Assembly (NCBI GenBank): GCA_016793565.1
Contig: JAEUMA010000053.1
Location: forward strand, 1 to 6,579
DNA: 6,579 nucleotides
Direction of reading: 5' to 3'
Source: Rhizobiaceae bacterium
GTDB lineage: Bacteria > Pseudomonadota > Alphaproteobacteria > Rhizobiales > Rhizobiaceae
Positions 1 to 5,145 of this stretch are shown here, one piece after another; positions within the stretch are counted from its first letter, which is position 1, and the number at the start of each line of letters is the position of its first letter. The position numbers were made by a program, and so were the translations under genes. The notes under the pieces were generated by a model, which searched no databases, was not told where the DNA came from, and worked only from the letters and a program-made list of their open reading frames with translations.

Positions 1-532
1 TGAAGGCCACCACCGGCACCGGCACGCCGAGGATGTCGCCCTTGCCGAACCACCCGAATACAGGCCCGAGGGGGCGGATCGGGTTGCCCTGAGTGATGAC
101 CAGCGTGGCGCCGGCGAAAATCTCCCACGATGCCAGCGTCACGATGAACGGGTTGAGCCGCGCATAGGCGACCAGCGCACCGTTGATCAGGCCGAGCGCG
201 AAGCCGAACAGACAGGTCAGCGGTATCACCAGATAGGGGTGCACGCCGAGCGCGGTCAGAAGCAGCGCCCCGAAGATCGCCGAAAGCCCGGCGCCGGCGC
301 CGACGGACAAGTCGATGCCGCCGATCAGCAGCACCAGCGTCTGGCCGAGCGCGATGATGCCGACGAACGAAGCCTGCCGGATGACGACAGTCATGTTGTA
401 GCTGGTCGCGAACGTATCGACGGAAAGCGTAAGCGCGATGCACAGGATGAGCAGGGCGGCGACGATGCCAATCGCCTCGAAGCGGCCGACCGCTCCGGAA
501 ATGCGTCCCAAGGTGTTCTGGTTTGCGCTCAT
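1..532 (-). CDS. Sugar ABC transporter permease, RbsC-like (partial, C-terminus off the window)
   Basis: Inner-membrane permease of a CUT2-type (ribose/galactose-like) ABC importer. I translated it from the sequence; 177 codons are visible with no stop before the left edge. The family is usually about 320-340 residues, so about half is present. A short polar N-terminus is followed by hydrophobic segments at about residues 19-38, 53-71, 80-95 and 98-122. The family hallmark GGIDLSVGAG sits at residues 71-80, and a second conserved patch, NPFIVTLAS, at 127-135. The gene starts 18 bp after the ATPase stop, so the two are surely co-transcribed. The ATG at 532 is the default start. An in-frame GTG at 538 lies closer to the purine-rich AGGGA (547-543), with 4 nt between, and is a real alternative. 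The family is certain; the transported sugar cannot be read from the sequence. Confidence 0.93.
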   Translation of the reverse strand, partial: MSANQNTLGRISGAVGRFEAIGIVAALLILCIALTLSVDTFATSYNMTVVIRQASFVGIIALGQTLVLLIGGIDLSVGAGAGLSAIFGALLLTALGVHPYLVIPLTCLFGFALGLINGALVAYARLNPFIVTLASWEIFAGATLVITQGNPIRPLGPVFGWFGKGDILGVPVPVVAF

Positions 533-550
533 TGTCACATAATCCCTGGT

Positions 551-2041
551 CTAGCTCATCGCGACGGCGAGCAGGCTTTCCTGCGTGGCGCCTTCCGTGG
601 GCACGACGCCGCGCACCTTGCCCTCATGCATGAGGACGACACGGTCCGAAACATCGATGATCTCCTGCAGCTCGGACGAGATGTAGACGACCGAGAGGCC
701 CTGCTGGGCCAGTTCGCGCAGCAGCTTCTGGATTTCGCGCTTGGCGTTGACGTCGATACCGCGTGTCGGCTCGTCGAGAATGAGGATGCGGCAGTGGCTC
801 ATCAGCCAGCGCGACAGGATCGCCTTCTGTTGGTTGCCGCCGGAAAGGTTGGAGATGAGCTGGTACGGCGAGTTCGCCTTGATGGGAATCGAACGGATGT
901 ATTCCTCGGCCGCGCCCACGACCTTGAGCCAGCCGATCCCGGTCCAGTCGATGAACTGCTTGAGGTTGGGCATAGCGATGTTCTCGGCCACGCTCAGTTG
1001 CGGAAAGATGCCGTCGTGCTTGCGTTCCTCGGGGAGGTAGACAAGCCCAGCGCGAATGGCGTCGGCGGGACAGGTGAAGTTCGCCGGCTTGCCGAACACC
1101 TCCACACTACCGCCGTTGCGCGGACGGTCGCCGAACAGGCAGCGCGCCATCTCGGTCCGGCCCGAGCCGATCAGCCCGCCGATCGCCAGGATCTCGCCCT
1201 TGCGCAGGTCGAAGGAGACGCCTTCGAACTCGCCCTCGCGGGAAAGCCCCTGAACCCTGAGCACGACCTCGTCGGAAATGCGCGCCGGAATCTGGTGCCG
1301 CAGATCGAGATCGGCGACCTCACGGCCGGCCATGGCCTGGATCATCTCGTCCCTGGTTGTCGATTTGGGATCCAGTTCGGCCACGTAACGGCCGTCCCGC
1401 AGCACGCTGATCCGGTCCGAGAGGTCGAGAATCTCGTCCAGACGGTGCGAAATGTAGAGGATGGCGCCGCCATCCAGGCGAAAGCGCTTGATGAAGTCGA
1501 ACAGGCGCTCGGCTTCCTTGTGCGTCAGCGCGGCGGTCGGTTCGTCGAAGATCAGCAGCCGGGCGCCCGTCGCCGTGGCGCGCGTGATCTGCACCAGCTG
1601 CTGCTGCGCGACGGTTATGCTGCCGGCCCTGGCGTCGGGATCGATGTCCGGATCGAGTGCAGCCAGGCGGCGGACCGCTTCGGCGCGCGTCGCCTTCCAG
1701 TCGACCACGCCCTTGGTGGCAAGCTGGCGCCCAAGCATGACGTTTTCGGCGACGGTGAGATCGGGTGCCAGCAGGATTTCCTGCGGCGCGATGGAGATGC
1801 CGACATGCTGGGCCTCCATCGGGGAAGAGAAATGGATCGACTTGCCGTCGATCAGCAGCTCGCCGCTGGTCACGTTGAGATTGCCGCAGATGATATTCAT
1901 CAGCGTCGACTTGCCGGCGCCGTTCTCGCCGATCACGGCGTGAACCTCTCCGGCCCTGGCCTGGAGAGACACGTCGCGAAGCGCGACGGCTGCGCCGAAA
2001 GACTTCGATACGTTGCGGACTTCTAGCGTCGAGGTGAACAT
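551..2041 (-). CDS. Sugar ABC transporter ATP-binding protein, RbsA/MglA-like, two fused nucleotide-binding domains
   Basis: Cytoplasmic ATPase of 496 residues, the usual length for CUT2 importers, with two NBDs in one chain. NBD1: Walker A GENGAGKST (38-46), Q-loop Q87, an off-consensus signature ITVAQQQ (142-148), Walker B LLIFDEPTA (162-170), switch histidine H199. NBD2: altered Walker A GLIGSGRTE (289-297), conserved PEERK (337-341), canonical signature NLSGGNQQK (398-406), Walker B ILILDEPTRGID (419-430), and SSE at 455-457 where a switch histidine would be. Good motifs in complementary halves (Walker A in NBD1, signature in NBD2) are normal for RbsA/MglA proteins and do not indicate decay. 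The frame stays open upstream to 2236, but the homologous region begins at MFTSTLEVRNVSKSF and longer starts would overlap the binding-protein gene, so 2041 was chosen. The SD is weak (GGGAT). The gene lies between the binding-protein and permease genes of the same importer. Confidence 0.96.
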   Translation of the reverse strand: MFTSTLEVRNVSKSFGAAVALRDVSLQARAGEVHAVIGENGAGKSTLMNIICGNLNVTSGELLIDGKSIHFSSPMEAQHVGISIAPQEILLAPDLTVAENVMLGRQLATKGVVDWKATRAEAVRRLAALDPDIDPDARAGSITVAQQQLVQITRATATGARLLIFDEPTAALTHKEAERLFDFIKRFRLDGGAILYISHRLDEILDLSDRISVLRDGRYVAELDPKSTTRDEMIQAMAGREVADLDLRHQIPARISDEVVLRVQGLSREGEFEGVSFDLRKGEILAIGGLIGSGRTEMARCLFGDRPRNGGSVEVFGKPANFTCPADAIRAGLVYLPEERKHDGIFPQLSVAENIAMPNLKQFIDWTGIGWLKVVGAAEEYIRSIPIKANSPYQLISNLSGGNQQKAILSRWLMSHCRILILDEPTRGIDVNAKREIQKLLRELAQQGLSVVYISSELQEIIDVSDRVVLMHEGKVRGVVPTEGATQESLLAVAMS

Positions 2042-2064
2042 GGCGATCCCGTTTCGGCCAGCGT

Positions 2065-2097
2065 CCGACTGGCCAGGGCAAGGCCCCGGCCAGCCGG
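2065..2097 (-). promoter_or_regulatory. Stem-loop in the mRNA between binding-protein and ATPase genes
   Basis: In the minus-strand transcript, bases 2097-2083 can pair with 2079-2065, giving a 15-bp stem with two G-U pairs and no bulge, around a 3-nt loop (CUU). The inner part is CUGGCCGGGGC against GCCCUGGCCAG. No U-run follows, so it is not a typical intrinsic terminator. Stem-loops at this position in importer operons are known to protect the upstream mRNA from 3' decay, or to reduce read-through, so that the binding protein is made in excess over ATPase and permease. That role is inferred here; the pairing itself is read directly. Confidence 0.7.
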
Positions 2098-2118
2098 CTC
2101 CTGGGAGGAAGCGGTAGA

Positions 2119-3078
2119 CTACTTCGAGAAGGTTTCCTTGGTCATCACCACCGAGCCGGTGGGGTGATCCATCGGAATGGTGTGGTTCTGGTTCAGGGCG
2201 GTCAGGTACTTCACCGCCCAGTAGCCGATCTCCCACTGGCGCTGCGACTTTACGCCGACGACCACGCCGTCCTTGATGAGCTGGACCGTCTCCGGCAGCG
2301 CATCCATGCCGACCACCAGGGTCTTGCCGGTCATGCCGGCGGCCTGCACGGCGCGACCCGCTCCGATCGGCGCCGACGCGTTGGCGCCGAACATGCCGGC
2401 CAGGTCCGGATTGGCCTGCAGCGCGTTTTCGGTGAGCGTGACGGCCGTCTCGAGGCTGTCATTGTCGGGCTGCTCGAACACGACCTGCATGTCCGGATAC
2501 TTGGTGGCGATCTCGTCCTTGAAACCCTTGACGCGGGCGATGTGGTTGGGCGCCGTCAGGCTGCCCGAAAGGATGCCGACCTTGCCCTTGCCGCCCAGCT
2601 TGTCGGCGAGGAAGTTGGCCAGGTCACGGCCGTCCTGCTCGTCCTGCCGATGGCCGACGAACGGATACTTGGGATCGCAGGCCGTATCGAAGGTGATGAC
2701 GTTCAGCTTGTTGGCGATCGCCTCGTCGATCAGCGCGATGTTCGTCGCCGGGTCGAGGCAGGACACAGCGAGGCCGTCGGGCTTGCGGCCGATGTCGGTC
2801 TCGATGCGGCGGTTGTGCTCGTCGACTTCCGCCTGCGGCGGCGCGTCCCACACATACTCGATCTCGATGCCTTCCTTCTTGGCTTCCTCGACGGCGAACT
2901 TCACGCCGTTCTCGAGTTCCTCATACCAGGGATGGATCAGCTTCGGGATGAAGATGAAGGTGAGCTTCTTGTCGATCGGCTTGACCAGATCGACCTGCTT
3001 ATACTCCTGCGCCTGCGCGCCGAAAGCAAAACCAAGGGTCATCACCGCAGCAGCGACGCCCGTTTTCCAATTCAACAT
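2119..3078 (-). CDS. Periplasmic sugar-binding protein of a CUT2-type ABC importer
   Basis: Secreted 319-residue substrate-binding protein (Peripla_BP_4 type, ribose/galactose-binding fold). It opens with a signal peptide: K5, a hydrophobic core at about 7-20, and an AQA cleavage site before Q24. The mature protein starts the first lobe with KLTFIFIPKLIHPWYEELENG (38 onward). Family positions that usually contact ligand or hinge are present: DGLAV (101-105), TFD (129-131), NHIARVKGF (178-186, with R182), N233 in GANAS, D259 in VGMDA and Q279. Two cysteines, C107 and C134, could form a disulfide after export, which is less common in this family. The start at 3078 is favoured over an upstream GTG (3102) by a strong GGAGGA at 3087-3082 and by the signal peptide beginning there. 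It precedes the ATPase by 77 bp containing a stem-loop. The ligand is unknown; a monosaccharide or polyol is most likely. Confidence 0.94.
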   Translation of the reverse strand: MLNWKTGVAAAVMTLGFAFGAQAQEYKQVDLVKPIDKKLTFIFIPKLIHPWYEELENGVKFAVEEAKKEGIEIEYVWDAPPQAEVDEHNRRIETDIGRKPDGLAVSCLDPATNIALIDEAIANKLNVITFDTACDPKYPFVGHRQDEQDGRDLANFLADKLGGKGKVGILSGSLTAPNHIARVKGFKDEIATKYPDMQVVFEQPDNDSLETAVTLTENALQANPDLAGMFGANASAPIGAGRAVQAAGMTGKTLVVGMDALPETVQLIKDGVVVGVKSQRQWEIGYWAVKYLTALNQNHTIPMDHPTGSVVMTKETFSK

Positions 3079-3081
3079 AAT

Positions 3082-3087
3082 TCCTCC
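3082..3087 (-). promoter_or_regulatory. Shine-Dalgarno of the sugar-binding protein gene
   Basis: GGAGGA lies only 3 nt before the ATG at 3078. It decides the start in favour of 3078 over the in-frame GTG at 3102. The spacing is short, but the dehydrogenase gene has nearly the same arrangement (GGAGGA plus 4 nt). Confidence 0.75.
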
Positions 3088-3254
3088 ACTTGTCCGGCGC
3101 ACCGGCGCGCCCTCACAGCATGAAATCGAGGCGGAGTCCGCCGACCAACGCCAAAGGCTCCAGGCCCGGCGTCACGCCTGACCATGCCCGCGTTCTATGC
3201 TGCGCTCCTCCACCACAAGCGGGACGGGTCAACCCGAGGCCGACGTTTTGTCCA

Positions 3255-3270
3255 TCTTGTAGGTACAAGA
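3255..3270. promoter_or_regulatory. Probable operator for the GntR/HutC-type repressor
   Basis: A 16-bp inverted repeat, TCTTGTA-GG-TACAAGA, perfect in both 7-bp arms, lies in the 228-bp gap upstream of the binding-protein gene. Its core TTGTA-N2-TACAA matches the operator type known for HutC regulators of the GntR superfamily, and such a regulator is encoded two genes upstream. Smaller symmetric elements overlap or adjoin it: GGTAC-N5-GTACC at 3262-3276 and ATACGTAT at 3277-3284. Binding of the local repressor here, to control the transporter genes, is an inference from motif and position. Confidence 0.65.
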
Positions 3271-3297
3271 CGTACCATACGTATATTCGCTACGCAA
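3271..3297 (-). promoter_or_regulatory. Possible promoter region for the transporter operon
   Basis: The 228 bp between the dehydrogenase stop and the binding-protein ATG contain one AT-rich patch, just downstream of the dehydrogenase gene and upstream of the palindrome. On the minus strand it includes TTGCGT (3297-3292), AATATACGTATGGTAC and possible -10-like TATACG (3285-3280) or TATGGT (3279-3274). No pair of boxes has both good matches and proper spacing, so the exact promoter is unresolved. The rest of the gap (3079-3254) is GC-rich. It holds only short symmetric elements (for example GGCGG-AGT-CCGCC at 3130-3142) and no convincing small gene, so a long leader is possible. Confidence 0.35.
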
Positions 3298-3306
3298 GCG
3301 GTTTGA

Positions 3307-4074
3307 TCACCAGACGATGAAGCCGCCGTCGACGATCAGGTCGATGCCGGTGACAAAGGACGACGCTTCCGACGCCAGGAAAATCGCTGGTCCGACCATC
3401 TCGTCGGGGCTGGCCGAGCGCTGCATCGGCGTGTCGCCCTCGAAGATTTTCATCTGGTCGGCGACCTCCGGCCGAATGTTCATCGGCGTGCGCGTGTAGC
3501 CTGGGCTGATGACGTTGACGCGGATATTTTGGTCGGCCCACTCCATCGCGAGGCTCTTCGACATCTGGATGACCGCCGCCTTGGACGAGTTGTAGTGGAC
3601 CTGGTCGATGCCCCGGTTGACGATGGTGCCCGAAATGGAGGCGATGTTGATGATGCGACCCTTGCTGCGCGGCCGCATCACACGGCCCTCCGCCTGACAT
3701 GACAGGAACACGCCGACGACATTGGTGTCGTAGAGGCGATGCCACTGCTCCAGCGTCAGCTTCTCGGCCTTTTCCGCGAAGGCGATGCCCGCATTGTTGA
3801 CCGCCACGGTCAGCGGCCCTAGCTCCCGCTCCACCGTGTCGATCGCACGGTCGAGATCGCCCTTTTCGGTGACACTTCCCGAAAGGACCAGGGCCTTGCG
3901 GCCCATCGCCCGGATGCGGTCCGCTGTCTCAGACAGACCCGCCGACTTGCTCTCGCGCCCGAACAGGGCGACGTCGGCGCCCGCCTCCGCCAATCCGAGC
4001 GCAATGCTCTGTCCGATGCCGCTGCCTGCTCCAGTGACGAAGGCGACGTCGCCCTTAAGTTCGAAGAGTTTCAT
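3307..4074 (-). CDS. Short-chain dehydrogenase/reductase (classical SDR), sugar- or polyol-type
   Basis: NAD(P)-dependent cytoplasmic oxidoreductase of 255 residues, the standard size for classical SDRs. The cofactor motif TGAGSGIG is at 14-21 and NNAG at 93-96. The catalytic residues are N118, S148 (in NIASISG), Y161 and K165 (YNSSK). ISPGYTRTPM (189-198) follows, and the chain ends VDGGFIVW. The Gly-Arg after the second strand (G39, R40) in place of an acidic residue suggests preference for NADP(H); this is inference. Sugar and polyol dehydrogenases of this class often show the DGG-x-x-x-W ending, which fits the importer context, but the exact substrate cannot be called. The start at 4074 is fixed by a strong GGAGGA 4 nt upstream. 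The gene lies 101 bp after the repressor gene and 228 bp before the binding-protein gene. It probably oxidises or reduces the imported compound or a product of it. Confidence 0.92.
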   Translation of the reverse strand: MKLFELKGDVAFVTGAGSGIGQSIALGLAEAGADVALFGRESKSAGLSETADRIRAMGRKALVLSGSVTEKGDLDRAIDTVERELGPLTVAVNNAGIAFAEKAEKLTLEQWHRLYDTNVVGVFLSCQAEGRVMRPRSKGRIINIASISGTIVNRGIDQVHYNSSKAAVIQMSKSLAMEWADQNIRVNVISPGYTRTPMNIRPEVADQMKIFEGDTPMQRSASPDEMVGPAIFLASEASSFVTGIDLIVDGGFIVW

Positions 4075-4078
4075 AGTT

Positions 4079-4084
4079 TCCTCC
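4079..4084 (-). promoter_or_regulatory. Shine-Dalgarno of the dehydrogenase gene
   Basis: GGAGGA lies 4 nt before the ATG at 4074. It supports that start and suggests strong translation compared with the weaker sites of the repressor, ATPase and permease genes. Confidence 0.7.
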
Positions 4085-4103
4085 AGAGTTAAATTGGCAA
4101 CCG

Positions 4104-4130
4104 TCCGGCTGCCGGCGAACTGCCGCCGGA
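4104..4130 (-). other. GC-rich inverted repeats in the leader of the dehydrogenase gene
   Basis: Two mutually exclusive hairpins are possible. One pairs CCGGCG (4112-4117) with CGCCGG (4124-4129) over a 6-nt loop. The other pairs TCCGGC (4104-4109) with GCCGGA (4125-4130). No U-run follows. They may be an mRNA processing or stability element between the repressor and dehydrogenase coding regions, or chance in GC-rich DNA. I see no clear promoter in this 101-bp gap, so the two genes are probably co-transcribed. Confidence 0.35.
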
Positions 4131-4175
4131 CACAGGTCGATCACGGATGGCGGTGAAGCCGGCGAAAAAGGTGCG

Positions 4176-4946
4176 TCAGCCCTCGGCGGCCTTGGCCACG
4201 ACGGTGACTTTCACGACATCGCTTCTCAGCCAGGACGTGTAATGGTCGAAGACCCGGTTGTCGGGCCCCCACGACTGCGACGTGACCAGGAGCAGCGGAT
4301 CGCCCTCCGCCACGCCGAGCTTCTTCGCGAGGTCGTCGTCGGCCGACACCGCCTCGACACTGCGCCGGGCGCCGGCGAGCTGGTAACCGGCCTCGCGCAG
4401 TAGCCTGTTGAGAGAGCCCCGACCGCGAATGACCGCGCTCTCCTCGATGATCGGCTGCAGTTCCGGCAGCAGATAGTTGATGGAGTACATCGCCGTCTTG
4501 CCGTCGAGGCTGCGCAGGCGCCGCAACACGTATACCTGTGCACCCTCCGGCAGCCCGAGCGCCTCGCGCACGTCCGGCGGCGCGGCCTTGAGACCGGCCG
4601 ATAGCACGCGTGTCTCCACGCTTTCGTTTTCGTGGTCGACCTTGCCCTCGAAGAAGCCTTCGGCGACCTGTAGCAGCCAGCCGGCCGGTTTCGGGCCTGC
4701 CACGAAGGCGCCGCGGCGCGGCACCATTTTGATGATGCCGCGGTCCTGCAGACTGCGTAGCGTTTCCCGCACGGTCGAACGCGCCAGGTCGAAGCTTCGG
4801 CACAGTTCAGTCTCGCTGGGCAGCCTGTCGCCGGCGGCGAAGTCGCCGGCCTCGATCTGGGCTTCGACCAGCCTGGACAACTGCATGTAGTAGGGTTCCG
4901 GCGACGAGCGGTCTATCCGGCCGGTAATGCCTAGGGAGCCGTGCAT
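4176..4946 (-). CDS. GntR-family (HutC subfamily) transcriptional regulator with UTRA ligand domain
   Basis: DNA-binding regulator of 256 residues, typical for the HutC subfamily. The N-terminal winged helix-turn-helix spans about 15-84: PYYMQLSRLVEAQIEAGDF, then GDRLPSETELCRSF (39-52), the recognition region ARSTVRETLRSL (55-66) and the wing GIIKMVPRRGAFV (70-82). A UTRA effector-binding domain follows at about 105-246, ending DHYTSWLRSDVVKVTV. UTRA regulators usually bind a small metabolite, often a sugar or sugar phosphate, and release DNA. The start at 4946 is preferred over a GTG at 4985. It gives the usual short tail before the HTH, and the longer form would run through the probable promoter and operator. 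The SD is weak (ACGGACA). Being first in a row with SDR and importer genes, it is the likely local repressor of the locus and of itself. The effector is unknown. Confidence 0.92.
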   Translation of the reverse strand: MHGSLGITGRIDRSSPEPYYMQLSRLVEAQIEAGDFAAGDRLPSETELCRSFDLARSTVRETLRSLQDRGIIKMVPRRGAFVAGPKPAGWLLQVAEGFFEGKVDHENESVETRVLSAGLKAAPPDVREALGLPEGAQVYVLRRLRSLDGKTAMYSINYLLPELQPIIEESAVIRGRGSLNRLLREAGYQLAGARRSVEAVSADDDLAKKLGVAEGDPLLLVTSQSWGPDNRVFDHYTSWLRSDVVKVTVVAKAAEG

Positions 4947-4959
4947 AGTTTTGTCCGTT

Positions 4960-4971
4960 ATGTCCGTACAT
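4960..4971. promoter_or_regulatory. Possible weaker operator in the repressor gene leader
   Basis: ATGTCCGTACAT has 4-bp symmetric arms and agrees with TTGTAGGTACAA, the core of the 3255-3270 palindrome, at 8 of 12 positions, including the full GTACA half-site. It lies directly downstream of the proposed -10 box, where a bound repressor would block initiation. It also overlaps a direct repeat: TGTCCGT occurs at 4952-4958 and 4961-4967, a 9-bp period. Autoregulation is inferred. Confidence 0.45.
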
Positions 4972-4972
4972 C

Positions 4973-5001
4973 GAAATAGCACCACTCCGCGAACGGTTCA
5001 A
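4973..5001 (-). promoter_or_regulatory. Candidate promoter of the repressor gene
   Basis: On the minus strand TTGAAC (5001-4996) and TATTTC (4978-4973) are separated by 17 bp. They match the -35 consensus at 4 of 6 and the -10 consensus at 3 of 6 positions. Transcription would start at about 4966, leaving a leader of about 20 nt before the ATG at 4946. A GAAC-G-GTTC inverted repeat (4991-4999) overlaps the -35 box. The boxes are only moderate matches, so this is tentative. Confidence 0.4.
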
Positions 5002-5055
5002 TGCTTGTTCGAATGCCGCCCGCCTGGAAAGCGCGCAAACTGTATGGGAAACGCA

Positions 5056-5089
5056 GACGGGGGCGGCGTCCTGGCGACGCGCCCCCGTC
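5056..5089 (-). terminator. Strong GC-rich hairpin after the sulfatase gene, possible terminator
   Basis: Bases 5056-5064 pair with 5081-5089, and 5066-5070 with 5076-5080. This gives a 14-bp stem with a single-base bulge (one of two G at 5065-5066) and a 5-nt loop. It lies 57 bp past the sulfatase stop. In the minus-strand transcript it is followed by CUGCGUUUCCC, a poor U-tract, so intrinsic termination may be weak. A smaller hairpin, CTCGCC-CGA-GGCGAG (5124-5138), stands between it and the stop codon. Together they suggest that the sulfatase transcript ends, or is partly separated, before the repressor gene. Confidence 0.5.
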
Positions 5090-5145
5090 CGACGACTCTC
5101 TTCCGTGCAAACGTGCCTAGCGGCTCGCCCGAGGCGAGTCTGCGA

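Noticed and set aside
142..540. Possible degenerate or broken importer genes
   Set aside because: The atypical first signature and second Walker A in the ATPase are normal for RbsA/MglA proteins, and the permease is only cut by the window edge.
239..2026. 595-codon open frame on the plus strand
   Set aside because: It lies antisense to the ATPase gene, which has every expected ABC motif. The translation is rich in Asp, Arg, Ala and His without recognisable domains, a typical shadow frame in GC-rich coding DNA.
2065..2097. Stem-loop as a Rho-independent terminator
   Set aside because: No U-tract follows on either strand, and full termination here would silence the ATPase and permease genes.
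2042..2236. N-terminal extension of the ATPase to 2236
   Set aside because: The added residues do not resemble ABC proteins, would overlap the end of the binding-protein gene by more than 100 bp and would run through the stem-loop.
2164..3181. Two long plus-strand open frames (about 300 codons each)
   Set aside because: Both are antisense to the sugar-binding protein gene, which has a signal peptide and family motifs. Neither has a domain or a convincing start.
3079..3254. Small gene or riboswitch in the gap before the binding-protein gene
   Set aside because: No open frame with an SD and plausible composition was found, and only short, scattered inverted repeats occur. No known riboswitch pattern was recognised.
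4947..4985. GTG start for the repressor at 4985
   Set aside because: It would put the probable -10 box and operator inside the coding region and add 13 residues not expected before the HTH. The ATG at 4946 fits the family better, though its SD is weak.
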